Shown in pieces: positions 24,970 through 34,173 of a DNA stretch of 64,000 nt. Each line of letters opens with the position of its first letter. Position 1 is the stretch's first letter. This DNA comes from Pseudomonas sp. GR 6-02. Its GTDB lineage: Bacteria > Pseudomonadota > Gammaproteobacteria > Pseudomonadales > Pseudomonadaceae. The stretch is from the NCBI RefSeq assembly GCF_001655615.1, contig NZ_CP011567.1:3729001-3793000 (forward strand), given 5' to 3'. Below the pieces are notes generated by a model. That model was not told the DNA's origin. It saw nothing but the letters and a program-made list of their open reading frames with translations, and did not search any database. A program made the translations under genes and the position numbers.

Positions 24970-26342
24970 CTTCGATCCGGCGTCGCACCCTGACGCTGAT
25001 CATCGGCCTGATGCTGACGGGGTTGGCAATCCTCAGCGTGTTCAACCTGCACGACAGCAATCACGAAATCGCCGAAGTCTACGACGCCCAACTGGCGCAG
25101 AATGCCCGGCTGCTGCAGGGTGTGATGCGCATGCCGCTGGCCAGCCATGAACACGCCGAACTGTATCAAGCGTTCAACAAGGCCTTGAGTGAAGCGGTGC
25201 CGGGCGTTGATGGTCACCCCTATGAAGGCAAAATTGCCTTTCAGGTGTGGAATAGCAAAGGCGAAGTGCTGGTGCACACCGCCAGCGCCCCCTCCTTCAC
25301 CGTGCCGCCGACGACACATGGTTTCAGCGATGTGGTGGATTTGAGCAGCCGTCATTGGCGGGGGTTCGTGCTCGAAGACAAAGAGAATGACCTGCGCATC
25401 TGGGTCGGTGAACGGGACGACGTGCGTGCAGACCTGGTCGACCGGATCGTGCGTCACACCCTGTGGCCCAATGTGCTGGGCAGCCTGATGCTGGCGGCCA
25501 TGGTCTGGCTGGCCATTGGCTGGGGGCTCAAACCCCTGGCCGATATGGCGGCAACGTTGCGGGCACGGCACAGCGGTTCTCTGGAGCCGTTGCAACTGAC
25601 CCCGTTGCCCAGCGAACTGGAACCGATGCAAGCGGCGCTCAATCGGATGCTCGCGCAAATTCAAGAGGTGCTTGGCCGTGAGCGGCGCTTCATCGCCGAC
25701 GCCGCCCACGAATTACGTACGCCACTGGCCGTGTTGCGGGTGCATGCGCAAAACCTGCTGGAAGCCGGCACGGAACAGGAGCGTCGTGAGTCCCTGGCGT
25801 TTCTGATTGCCGGGGTCGACCGCGCCAGCCGTCTGGTCAATCAATTGCTGACCATGGCCCGTCTCGAACCCAAGGCTGTGACGCCGGTGCTGCACAGCAT
25901 CGACCTGAGTGAAACCGTGCGCGCCAGCCTGGCCCAGCTCACACCCTGGTTACTGAGCAGGAACCTGGAACTGGCTTTCGACGCGGAGGACCGACCTTTC
26001 AAAGTCCTCGCCGACGCCGGCACCATCGACATCGCCCTGAACAACCTGGTCACCAACGCGGCGAATTTTTCGCCGGAGCATGGCGTCATCACCGTGCAAT
26101 TGAGCCAGGACGACGGGTTCTACAATTTGAGCGTCCAGGACCAGGGACCGGGCATCGACGAAGCGGATCGCGCACGATTGTTCGAACGCTTTTACAGCCG
26201 TGGAAACACCGGCGGCGCGGGCCTGGGGCTGGCCATCGTCAACACCATCGCGACCCAGCTGGGTGGGCGGATTACCCTGGTCAATCCGCCCGAAGGCGGG
26301 TTGCGGGCGACGCTGTCGATTCCTGTTGACCAGCACCATTGA
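24966..26342 (+). CDS. Sensor histidine kinase (QseC/PmrB-like)
   Basis: This 458-residue inner-membrane kinase has two membrane segments (about residues 8-26 and 168-186) enclosing a periplasmic sensor domain of about 140 residues. Then come a HAMP-like linker, the dimerisation box with phosphorylated His248 in ADAAHELRTPL, and an ATPase domain with N box NNLVTNAANFSP, G1 box DQGPGI and G2 box GAGLGLAIV. The periplasmic domain has no motif I can assign to iron or another ligand. It is the last gene of the operon that begins at 20038. Confidence 0.93.
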   Translation: MTSIRRRTLTLIIGLMLTGLAILSVFNLHDSNHEIAEVYDAQLAQNARLLQGVMRMPLASHEHAELYQAFNKALSEAVPGVDGHPYEGKIAFQVWNSKGEVLVHTASAPSFTVPPTTHGFSDVVDLSSRHWRGFVLEDKENDLRIWVGERDDVRADLVDRIVRHTLWPNVLGSLMLAAMVWLAIGWGLKPLADMAATLRARHSGSLEPLQLTPLPSELEPMQAALNRMLAQIQEVLGRERRFIADAAHELRTPLAVLRVHAQNLLEAGTEQERRESLAFLIAGVDRASRLVNQLLTMARLEPKAVTPVLHSIDLSETVRASLAQLTPWLLSRNLELAFDAEDRPFKVLADAGTIDIALNNLVTNAANFSPEHGVITVQLSQDDGFYNLSVQDQGPGIDEADRARLFERFYSRGNTGGAGLGLAIVNTIATQLGGRITLVNPPEGGLRATLSIPVDQHH

Positions 26343-26347
26343 ACACT

Positions 26348-26460
26348 CTGTGGCGAGGGAGCTTGCTCCCGCTGGGCTACGTAGCGGCCCCAAAATCTGA
26401 ACAATCGCCGATTTTTGTGAGTGCTACGCACTCAAGCGGGAGCAAGCTCCCTCGCCACAG
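26348..26460. repeat. REP-type long inverted repeat
   Basis: The arms CTGTGGCGAGGGAGCTTGCT (26348) and AGCAAGCTCCCTCGCCACAG (ending 26460) are exact inverses; the element is the same family as at 4096. It follows the kinase stop by six bases and probably ends or stabilises the operon transcript. Confidence 0.88.
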
Positions 26461-26488
26461 GTTTCTCACTGACTCAAGATTCCATTAC

Positions 26489-26583
26489 CCGAGCGAGGCT
26501 AGCCCGCGAAGAACGATAACGCGGTGTGCCAGACCTGACGCCTTCGCAGGCAAGTCGGATCGCCGCACCGCTCGCTCCTACAA
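26489..26583. repeat. Degenerate second REP-type element
   Basis: CCGAGCGAGGCTAGCCCGCG at 26489 and the stretch CTTCGCAGGCAAG...CGCTCGCTCCTAC ending at about 26580 form an imperfect inverted repeat of the other common Pseudomonas REP type (compare 38442). It runs up to the 3' end of the LysR gene. Confidence 0.55.
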
Positions 26584-27474
26584 AGGAATGGAGCCTCGCA
26601 GCAGAGCCTGCTCACGCTCACACAACTCCACCACGTAATCCCACAACACCCGCAGCCGCACCGACTTGTGCAGCTCGCGCCGCGTACTGATCCAATAACT
26701 GCGCTGGATGCTTTCGTCCGGCAGCAACGGCACCAGTTCAGGATCGGCGCTGGCCATGTAGCACGGCAGCACGGCGATCCCCAGGCCCGAGCGCGCGGCC
26801 TGTTGTTGGGCGATGACGCTGGTGCTGTGAAACACCACCTGGGGGTTACGGCAGAAGCTGTTGAGGAACATCAGTTCCTGGCTGAACAGCAAATCATCGA
26901 CGTAGCCGATCCACGCGTGGCGGCCGAGGTCTTCGCGGCTGCGCAGCGGTGGCGAGCGGTCCAGATAGGCCTGGCTGGCGTAGAGCGCCAGTCGATAGTC
27001 GGTGAGTTTGCGGGTGACCAGCATGTCGGCGGCCGGGCGTTCGAGGTGAATGCTGATCTCCGCTTCACGGTTGAGGATGCTGACGAAGCGCGGCACCGCC
27101 ACCAGTTCCACTTCCAACCCCGGATAGCGTTCGAACAACCCGTTCATGCGGCTGGCGAGGAACATGATGCCCAGCCCCTCCGTCACCCCGACGCGGATCT
27201 TGCCCAGCGGCGCGGTGGATTGGGTGATTTCTTCCTGGGCCAGCAACGCGACGTTTTCCATGGCCTCGGCATGCTTGAGCAGCGCTTCGCCAGCCGGGGT
27301 CAATTCGTAGCCTTGGGCATGCTGGACGAACAGCGCGGTGCCGAGGCTTTTTTCGATGGCCTCGATGTGCCGGGCCACGGTGGCGTGGGTGGTGTTCAAG
27401 CGGCGGGCGGCGGTCAGCAAGCGGCCGCTGCGCTGCAATTCAAGAAAAAACCGCAGGTCATTCCAGTCGAACAT
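26578..27474 (-). CDS. LysR-family transcriptional regulator
   Basis: This 298-residue protein begins MFDWNDLRFFLELQRSGRLLTAARRLNTTHATVARHIEAIEKSLG, the form of LysR proteins that have a Thr/His-rich recognition helix, followed by an effector domain from about residue 88. It is divergent from the GMC oxidoreductase gene with 134 bases between starts, so that gene and the MHS transporter behind it are its probable targets. The ligand may be an alcohol or aldehyde used by the oxidoreductase. Confidence 0.87.
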   Translation of the reverse strand: MFDWNDLRFFLELQRSGRLLTAARRLNTTHATVARHIEAIEKSLGTALFVQHAQGYELTPAGEALLKHAEAMENVALLAQEEITQSTAPLGKIRVGVTEGLGIMFLASRMNGLFERYPGLEVELVAVPRFVSILNREAEISIHLERPAADMLVTRKLTDYRLALYASQAYLDRSPPLRSREDLGRHAWIGYVDDLLFSQELMFLNSFCRNPQVVFHSTSVIAQQQAARSGLGIAVLPCYMASADPELVPLLPDESIQRSYWISTRRELHKSVRLRVLWDYVVELCEREQALLRGSIPL

Positions 27475-27608
27475 GAACCATCCTTGACGTTATGCCGTTA
27501 CTAACGGCTGTTTAAAAACGCACAGCAGCTGCGCAAAAACTAACATTCTTTTAACGAAAGCTAACAACTAGGATGACCGACAACAAGAACAACAATACGA
27601 GGTCAGGG

Positions 27609-29258
27609 ATGCAGACTTCCCTTGATGAATACGATTACATCGTGGTCGGCGCCGGGCCGGCCGGGTGTTTGCTGGCCAATCGACTGTCAGCCAACCCGCA
27701 ACACCGCGTGTTGCTGCTCGAAGCCGGCGGCCGCGACAACTATCCGTGGATTCACATCCCCGTGGGTTACCTGTTCTGCATCGGCAACCCGCGCACCGAC
27801 TGGTGTTTCAAGACCGAGTCGCAACCGGGCCTGCAAGGCCGTGCCCTGAGCTACCCGCGCGGCAAGGTGCTCGGCGGCTGTTCCTCGATCAACGGCATGA
27901 TCTACATGCGCGGCCAGGCTGGCGACTACGATGGCTGGGCGGCCGAGGGCAATCCCGGCTGGGGCTGGCAAGACGTGCTGCCGCTGTTCAAACAAAGCGA
28001 AAACCATTTTGCCGGCGATTCGGAGTTTCACGGCGCCGCCGGCGAATGGCGGATCGAGCGGCAACGCCTGTCGTGGCCGATTCTCGATGCCTTCCGCACT
28101 GCTGCCGAACAAAGCGGCATTGCCAGCATCGATGACTTCAACCAGGGCGACAACGAAGGCTGCGGCTATTTCCAGGTCAACCAGAAAGCCGGGGTGCGCT
28201 GGAACGCGGCCAAGGCGTTTCTCAAACCGGTCCGTCACCGCACCAACCTCACGGTGCTGACTGATGTTGAAGTCGACCGCGTGCTGCTGGAAAACGGCCG
28301 TGCCTCGGCGATCAGCGCCCGTTGGCAAGATAAGGCGAAAACCTTCAAGGCGCGTAAGGAAATCATCCTGTGTGCCGGCTCCGTCGGTTCACCCGGCATC
28401 CTCCAGCGTTCCGGCATCGGCCCTCGCCCGCTGCTGCAACAACTCGGCATCGGCGTTGCCCATGAACTGCCCGGCGTGGGCGGCAACCTGCAGGATCACC
28501 TGCAACTGCGGCTGATCTACAAACTGGAAAACGCCCGCACCCTGAACCAGATCGCCGGCACGCTGTGGGGCAAGATGGGCATGGGCCTGCGTTATCTGTA
28601 TGACCGCAGCGGCCCATTGTCCATGGCCCCAAGCCAACTCGGCGCCTTCGCCCGTTCGGGGCCGGAGCAGACCTCGGCGAACCTCGAATACCACGTGCAA
28701 CCCCTGTCGCTGGAGCGCTTTGGCGAACCGCTGCACGCCTTCCCCGCCTTCACCGCGTCGGTCTGCGATCTGCGCCCGCAAAGCCGTGGGCGCATAGACA
28801 TTCGCTCCGCCGACCCGCGGGAAGCGCCGCTGATTCAGCCCAACTACTTGAGCCATCCCGAAGACTTGCGAGTGGCGGCCGACGCGATCCGCCTGACCCG
28901 CCGCATCGTTCGCGCCCCCGCCCTGCAAGCGTTCAAACCGGTGGAATACCTGCCCGGCGACAGCTTGCAGAGCGAAGAGCAATTGCACGAAGCCGCCGCC
29001 CGAATCGGCACCACCATTTTCCACCCGGTGGGCACCTGCCGGATGGGCAACGACGCGGACGCGGTAGTCGACGCTGAGCTGCGCGTTCATGGCATCCCCG
29101 GCCTGCGCATCGCCGACGCCTCGATCATGCCGCGCATCACCTCGGGCAACACCTGCTCGCCGACATTGATGATCGCCGAGAAAGCCGCGCAACTGATCCT
29201 CGAAACAACCGCAAGGAGTTTTGCCCCTGACGAAAAAGCACTGACCGCAGTCTCTTGA
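27609..29258 (+). CDS. GMC-family FAD-dependent oxidoreductase (choline/alcohol dehydrogenase-like)
   Basis: This 549-residue flavoprotein oxidises an alcohol with FAD. The N-terminal ADP-binding motif YIVVGAGPAGCLLANRLS, the GMC signature GKVLGGCSSINGMIYMRG, and the C-terminal catalytic region FHPVGTCRMG and SGNTCSPTLMIAEKAA are present. GAGG stands ten bases before the ATG at 27609; an ATG at 27573 would add 12 low-complexity residues and has no spacing for a ribosome binding site. The substrate cannot be named; glucose, choline, polyethylene glycol and long-chain alcohol dehydrogenases all share this fold. An MHS transporter follows after 80 bases. Confidence 0.9.
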   Translation: MQTSLDEYDYIVVGAGPAGCLLANRLSANPQHRVLLLEAGGRDNYPWIHIPVGYLFCIGNPRTDWCFKTESQPGLQGRALSYPRGKVLGGCSSINGMIYMRGQAGDYDGWAAEGNPGWGWQDVLPLFKQSENHFAGDSEFHGAAGEWRIERQRLSWPILDAFRTAAEQSGIASIDDFNQGDNEGCGYFQVNQKAGVRWNAAKAFLKPVRHRTNLTVLTDVEVDRVLLENGRASAISARWQDKAKTFKARKEIILCAGSVGSPGILQRSGIGPRPLLQQLGIGVAHELPGVGGNLQDHLQLRLIYKLENARTLNQIAGTLWGKMGMGLRYLYDRSGPLSMAPSQLGAFARSGPEQTSANLEYHVQPLSLERFGEPLHAFPAFTASVCDLRPQSRGRIDIRSADPREAPLIQPNYLSHPEDLRVAADAIRLTRRIVRAPALQAFKPVEYLPGDSLQSEEQLHEAAARIGTTIFHPVGTCRMGNDADAVVDAELRVHGIPGLRIADASIMPRITSGNTCSPTLMIAEKAAQLILETTARSFAPDEKALTAVS

Positions 29259-29338
29259 GCAAAGGAATAGCGGCACCCGCCCACAAGGCTGGCGTCGACA
29301 GTGGAACAACAAAAACAATCACTGTGAGGGATACCGAT

Positions 29339-30961
29339 ATGTCAGAACATGTTCAGCCCCTGGAAGCCGTCCGCAGCGCGGGCACCAGTCAGGAAACCCA
29401 GAAAGTCATCTTCGCCTCGTCCCTGGGGACGGTGTTCGAGTGGTACGACTTTTTCCTCTACGGCGCCCTCGCGGCGGTCATCAGCAAACAGTTCTTCGCC
29501 GGGGTCAACGACACCACGGCGTTCATTTTCGCGCTGATGGCCTTCGCCGCCGGCTTCATCGTGCGCCCGTTCGGTGCGTTGGTGTTCGGACGGTTGGGGG
29601 ACATGATCGGGCGTAAATACACGTTCCTCGCGACCATCGTCCTCATGGGCCTGGCGACTTTCTGCGTCGGTTTGCTGCCGACTTACGCGAGCATCGGCAT
29701 CGCCGCGCCGATCATCCTCGTGGTGCTGCGCATGCTCCAGGGCCTGGCGCTGGGTGGTGAGTACGGCGGCGCTGCCACTTACGTCGCCGAACACGCACCG
29801 ATCGGCAAGCGCGGCTTCCACACCAGCTGGATTCAATCCACCGCCACCCTCGGCTTGCTGCTGTCGCTGCTGGTGGTGCTGGGCTGCCGTTACTTCACCG
29901 GCGACCAGTTCGAAGTCTGGGGCTGGCGCATTCCGTTTCTGTTTTCGATCGTGCTGCTGGGCATTTCCACCTGGATTCGCCTGAGCCTGCACGAGTCGCC
30001 TGCGTTCGTGAAAATGAAAGAGGAAGGCAAACTCTGCAAGTCGCCGCTGCGCGACTCCTTCGGCAAATGGGAAAACCTTAAAGTGGTGCTGATCGCCCTG
30101 TTCAGCATCAACGCCGGGCAAGCGGTGACCTTCTATGCCGCGCAGTTCTACGTGCTGTTCTTCCTCACGCAGTTCCTGAAAATGGACCCGGCCCTGGCCA
30201 ACAGTCTGCTGATTGTCAGCGTGATCATTGGCGCACCGTTCTTCATTTTCTTCGGCTGGCTGTCGGATAAAGTCGGGCGCAAACCGGTGCTGATGATCGG
30301 CCTGCTGCTGGCGACTGCACTGTACTTTCCGATCTTCAAGTCCATCGCCCACTACGCCAACCCGGCCATCGACCAGGCCAGCCGTCAGGCACCTATCACC
30401 GTGCTGGCCGACCCGGCCACCTGCACCTTCCAGTTCGACCCGGTGGGCAAGGCGAAATTTGATAGCCCGTGCGACAAGGTCAAAACCTTCCTGGTCAAAC
30501 AGGGCCTGCCCTACAGCAGCGAAGCGGCCCCGACCGGCAGCGGTGTGCAGGTGAGCGTCGGTGACGTGAAGCTCGACGGCTTTGACGAAGCGGCCCTGCG
30601 TGGCGCAGTGACCCTGGCCGGGTATCCGTCAAAAGCCGACATCCAGCTGATCAATAAACCGATGATCGTGGTGTTGATCGTCGCGCTGATCATCATCTCC
30701 GCCATGTGCTACGGCCCGCTGGCGGCGCTGATGGTCGAACTGTTCCCGACCCGCATTCGCTACACCTCGATGTCCCTGCCCTATCACATCGGCAACGGCT
30801 GGTTTGGTGGTTTCCTGCCGACGGTGTCGTTTGCCCTGGTGGTGTACACCGGGGACATCTTTTACGGGTTGTGGTACCCGGTGGTGATTACCGGGGTGAG
30901 CCTGGTGGTGGGGATGATGTGTTTGCGCGAGACGAAGAACGTGGATCTCGATAAAAACTGA
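29339..30961 (+). CDS. MHS-family MFS transporter with large periplasmic insert
   Basis: This 540-residue symporter has the MHS signatures SSLGTVFEWYDFFLYGALAAVI and GALVFGRLGDMIGRKYTFL. Instead of a short loop after membrane segment 8 it has about 100 residues (335-438) with Cys362 and Cys378, predicted to face the periplasm. The rest has 12 membrane segments. The MHS group transports organic acids, betaines or shikimate. It probably imports the substrate or exports the product of the GMC oxidoreductase. I chose the ATG at 29339 since the family homology begins there. Confidence 0.88.
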   Translation: MSEHVQPLEAVRSAGTSQETQKVIFASSLGTVFEWYDFFLYGALAAVISKQFFAGVNDTTAFIFALMAFAAGFIVRPFGALVFGRLGDMIGRKYTFLATIVLMGLATFCVGLLPTYASIGIAAPIILVVLRMLQGLALGGEYGGAATYVAEHAPIGKRGFHTSWIQSTATLGLLLSLLVVLGCRYFTGDQFEVWGWRIPFLFSIVLLGISTWIRLSLHESPAFVKMKEEGKLCKSPLRDSFGKWENLKVVLIALFSINAGQAVTFYAAQFYVLFFLTQFLKMDPALANSLLIVSVIIGAPFFIFFGWLSDKVGRKPVLMIGLLLATALYFPIFKSIAHYANPAIDQASRQAPITVLADPATCTFQFDPVGKAKFDSPCDKVKTFLVKQGLPYSSEAAPTGSGVQVSVGDVKLDGFDEAALRGAVTLAGYPSKADIQLINKPMIVVLIVALIIISAMCYGPLAALMVELFPTRIRYTSMSLPYHIGNGWFGGFLPTVSFALVVYTGDIFYGLWYPVVITGVSLVVGMMCLRETKNVDLDKN

Positions 30962-30980
30962 GCGCTAACGGGAGGTTAGT

Positions 30981-31013
30981 TTGTGGCGAGGGTGCAAGCC
31001 CCCTCGCCACAAA
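30981..31013. terminator. Hairpin between convergent genes (minimal REP unit)
   Basis: TTGTGGCGAGGG and CCCTCGCCACAA form a 12-bp stem with a short loop, followed by AAAATGTTTT. It separates the convergent MHS transporter and DUF427 genes and could terminate in both directions. Confidence 0.6.
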
Positions 31014-31027
31014 ATGTTTTCTGCACA

Positions 31028-31390
31028 TCAGGTCTTGAGCACCTCAAACGTCACTTCGTCAGGATAGAACGCCACATACCCGCCAATCTGCGCAACCGAC
31101 ACCTTGGGGTGCTCATAACTCCATACCGCATTGGCACCTTCATGCCCGGGGATCTGCAGGCTGTAATAGCTGGCATCGCCCTTGTACGGGCAATAGCTGG
31201 TGTGGTCGGTGCGGGCGAAATACTGTTCGGCGATGTCCTCCCGCGGGATGTAGTACACCGGAGGATAATTGGTCTCATGCATGACCAGCGCCCGAGTGGA
31301 CGACGCCACTTGAATGCCATGGAACTTCACCACCACGCAGCCGGGTTGGGGGACGATGGAGATGGGACTACCGGCACCTGGGACTTTCAT
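31028..31390 (-). CDS. DUF427 domain protein
   Basis: This 120-residue cytoplasmic protein contains one DUF427 domain, with the family motifs YPPVYYIPREDI, TSYCPYKGDASYYSL, VWSYEHPK and the end GYVAFYPDEVTF. The function of the family is not established. The ATG at 31390 gives the normal size; the frame is open much further upstream, into a stretch antisense to topB. The 230 bases to topB hold both divergent promoters and no gene that I can see. Confidence 0.9.
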   Translation of the reverse strand: MKVPGAGSPISIVPQPGCVVVKFHGIQVASSTRALVMHETNYPPVYYIPREDIAEQYFARTDHTSYCPYKGDASYYSLQIPGHEGANAVWSYEHPKVSVAQIGGYVAFYPDEVTFEVLKT

Positions 31391-31621
31391 GAAGTAGGTT
31401 CCTCTGTTGCTGTTGTGCGGTTTCCGCGCCCCAACAGGTATACCCCATGTTCTGGTATCGCGAGTACTTCGCAGCCGAACGGAGCGTGCTTCAGTCGCTG
31501 GATTGACCGCTGTCATCAAACGCAACAGCTCAAGCTGTACATCCATACAGATAAAGATTGCTCCATCGCTCATCAACCGCCATTCTGTGCACCTCTCGAA
31601 CACTGATCGATGATGGTGGTT

Positions 31622-33571
31622 ATGCGGCTGTACCTCTGTGAAAAACCTTCCCAGGCCAAAGATATCGCGGCCGTGCTCGGCGCCAGGCGTCGAGGCGACG
31701 GCTGCTGGCTGGGAACGGACGTCACGGTGACCTGGTGCATCGGCCACCTGCTGGAAACCGCGCCGCCGGATGCCTACGACGCGCGTTACAAGCGCTGGGT
31801 GCTGGCGGATCTGCCGATCATTCCCGAAAAATGGAAAATGACCGTCAAGCCGCGCACGGCCAGCCAGTACAAGGCAGTCAAACGCCTGCTCGGCGAGGCC
31901 AGTGAACTGGTGATTGCCACCGACGCCGACCGTGAGGGCGAGATGATCGCCCGGGAACTGGTGGAACATTGCCGTTATCGCGGGCCGATCCAGCGGCTGT
32001 GGTTGTCGGCCCTGGACGATGCATCGATCCGCAAGGCGCTGGCGGCGCTCAAGCCCGGGGCCGAGACGTTCAGCCTCTATCATTCGGCGTTGGGGCGCTC
32101 CCGGGCCGACTGGTTGATCGGGATGAACATGAGTCGGCTGTTCACCCTGCTGGGGCGTCAGTCCGGCTATCAGGGCGTGTTGCCGGTCGGTCGGGTGCAG
32201 ACGCCGACTTTGCGCCTGGTGGTGGATCGCGACCGCAGCATTGCCGATTTCGTCCCGGTGGCCTACTGGGCCATCGACGTGCAACTGCTGCACGATGGCA
32301 CTGCGTTCACTGCCCAGTGGCGCGCGGCGTCCGATGCTTGTGACGATCAGGATCGCTGCCTGAACCAGGCGCTGGCCCAGCAGGCGGCTGCAGCCATTGG
32401 CAATGCGGCGAGCGCTCGGGTGATCAAGCTACGTACCGAGCGCATGCGCGAAGTCGCGCCGCTGCCGTTCGACCTGGGCACCTTGCAGGAAGTCTGCTCG
32501 AAAAAACTCGGGCTCGGCGCCCAGGAAACCCTCGATATCGCCCAGGCCCTGTATGAAACCCATAAAGTCATCACCTACCCGCGCAGCGACTGCGGCTACC
32601 TGCCCCTGAGTCAGCACAGCGAAGCGCCGGGTATTCTGGCGGCGCTCCGGCAAGCCGATCCGGCCCTGAACGCCTTGCACGATTATCTGGAGCCGCAACG
32701 CCGATCGCGGGCCTGGAACGATGCCAAGGTCAGCGCGCACCACGGCATCATTCCGACCGCCGCGGCGAAGAATCTCGATCGACTGGTGGGCAAGCAACGG
32801 GCGGTCTACACCCTGATTCGTGCGCGTTACCTGGCGCAGTTCCTGCCCAATCATGAGTACGACCGCACCCAGGCCGACTTCGACTGCGCCGGTGAAGCCT
32901 TGCGCGCCGTGGGCAAGCAGATTGCCGAGCCCGGCTGGAAACGCGCCCTGCCCGAAGCCCTCGCGCCCGCCAAGGGCCGCGAAGCACCGGCACCGCAAAC
33001 ACTGCCGACACTGGCCGAAGGGCGTGACTGCGCGGTGGCCGACGTGAAGCTCAAGGACCTCTGGACCCAGCCGCCCAAGCCATTCACCGAAGGCGATCTG
33101 ATCAAGGCAATGAAGAACGTTGCCAAACTGGTGGAAGATCCGCTGCTCAAGCAAAAGCTCAAGGACACCACTGGCATCGGCACCGAAGCCACACGCGCCT
33201 CGATCATCCAGGGCCTGTTGGATCGTGGTTATCTGATCAAGAACGGCAAGGCCCTGGCCGCGACGCCGGCGGCTTTCAGCCTGATCGATGCGGTGCCGCG
33301 AGCGATTGCCGACCCCGGCACCACGGCAATCTGGGAACAGGCGCTGGACATGGTGCAGAGCGGTGAAATGAGCCTGGAAGAATTCGTCACTAAACAGGCC
33401 GCGTGGATGAGCAAGCAAGTGGCACGCTGCGCCGGCCTGAACCTGACCATCAGCGGGCCGGCAAGCCCGGCCGGGCGTGGCGCCACACCGTGGAAAAACA
33501 AACGCAAACCCGCCAAACGCAAGCCTTCGACTGGAACCAAGCGCGCGGCGAAACCGGCGGGCAAGGTTTGA
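31622..33571 (+). CDS. topB: DNA topoisomerase III
   Basis: This 649-residue type IA topoisomerase relaxes and decatenates DNA. The N-terminal Toprim domain starts RLYLCEKPSQAKDIAAVLGA and has ATDADREGEMIARE. The catalytic Tyr319 is in VITYPRSDCGYLP. GIGTEATRASIIQGLLDRGY and a basic Lys/Arg-rich tail follow. I chose the ATG at 31622, where the conserved sequence begins; four codons upstream, from 31610, are also open with two ATGs. The length matches E. coli TopB (653). It is transcribed alone. Confidence 0.96.
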   Translation: MRLYLCEKPSQAKDIAAVLGARRRGDGCWLGTDVTVTWCIGHLLETAPPDAYDARYKRWVLADLPIIPEKWKMTVKPRTASQYKAVKRLLGEASELVIATDADREGEMIARELVEHCRYRGPIQRLWLSALDDASIRKALAALKPGAETFSLYHSALGRSRADWLIGMNMSRLFTLLGRQSGYQGVLPVGRVQTPTLRLVVDRDRSIADFVPVAYWAIDVQLLHDGTAFTAQWRAASDACDDQDRCLNQALAQQAAAAIGNAASARVIKLRTERMREVAPLPFDLGTLQEVCSKKLGLGAQETLDIAQALYETHKVITYPRSDCGYLPLSQHSEAPGILAALRQADPALNALHDYLEPQRRSRAWNDAKVSAHHGIIPTAAAKNLDRLVGKQRAVYTLIRARYLAQFLPNHEYDRTQADFDCAGEALRAVGKQIAEPGWKRALPEALAPAKGREAPAPQTLPTLAEGRDCAVADVKLKDLWTQPPKPFTEGDLIKAMKNVAKLVEDPLLKQKLKDTTGIGTEATRASIIQGLLDRGYLIKNGKALAATPAAFSLIDAVPRAIADPGTTAIWEQALDMVQSGEMSLEEFVTKQAAWMSKQVARCAGLNLTISGPASPAGRGATPWKNKRKPAKRKPSTGTKRAAKPAGKV

Positions 33572-33633
33572 GGGCAGCGAATCGAAATGGTCTAGTGTTC
33601 TTCAATGTCAGTTAAGACACCGAAGGTACGACC

Positions 33634-34173
33634 ATGGCGACAATCAGGAGCCAGCCCTCGATAGAACTGCACGCCGCCCAGCGCGACGAACTGGAAACCA
33701 TCGAAAACCTGATGCAGTTCTACATGTACGATTTCAGCGAATGGCTGCCGCTGAAGCTCGGGGAACATGGTTTCTTCAACATCCAGCCCAGACTGGACTA
33801 CTGGCGCAACCCGGCAACCCGGCCGTTTCTGATCAAGGTCGACGGCGAGCTGGCAGGGTTCGTGACCGTGGATAACGAAACCCATATCGTCGGCGCCGAG
33901 TACAACATCGGCTACTTTTTTGTCAGTCGACGCTTTCGTGGCCAAGGTGTCGCGAAGTTTGTCGTCTCTGCCCTCTTGAGCCGCTTCCCCGGTCAATGGC
34001 AGATTTTCCACATCGATGCCAACCAGCCTGCGCGGCTGTTCTGGGCCAGGGTGATGCCCGATCTCACGGCCGGAGTGTTCACCGTGCATCAGCTGCCGAT
34101 CGACGGTTATCCATGCACCGTTTACCGCTTTGAAAGATCGCAGCCCTCGGCAACGCCTACGGGGCCGGGGTAA
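33634..34173 (+). CDS. GNAT-family N-acetyltransferase
   Basis: This 179-residue protein has the GNAT fold with acetyl-CoA loop VSRRFRGQGVAKFVV at about residues 96-110 and DANQPARLFWARV near the end. The N-terminal ELETIENLMQFYMYDFSEW matches a subfamily of 'predicted acetyltransferases' in Pseudomonas. The acceptor is unknown. AAGG precedes the ATG. Confidence 0.88.
   Translation: MATIRSQPSIELHAAQRDELETIENLMQFYMYDFSEWLPLKLGEHGFFNIQPRLDYWRNPATRPFLIKVDGELAGFVTVDNETHIVGAEYNIGYFFVSRRFRGQGVAKFVVSALLSRFPGQWQIFHIDANQPARLFWARVMPDLTAGVFTVHQLPIDGYPCTVYRFERSQPSATPTGPG

Noticed and set aside
31391..32293. Upstream extension of the DUF427 frame to 421 residues
   Set aside because: The extra part is antisense to topB; the DUF427 protein is complete with the start at 31390.
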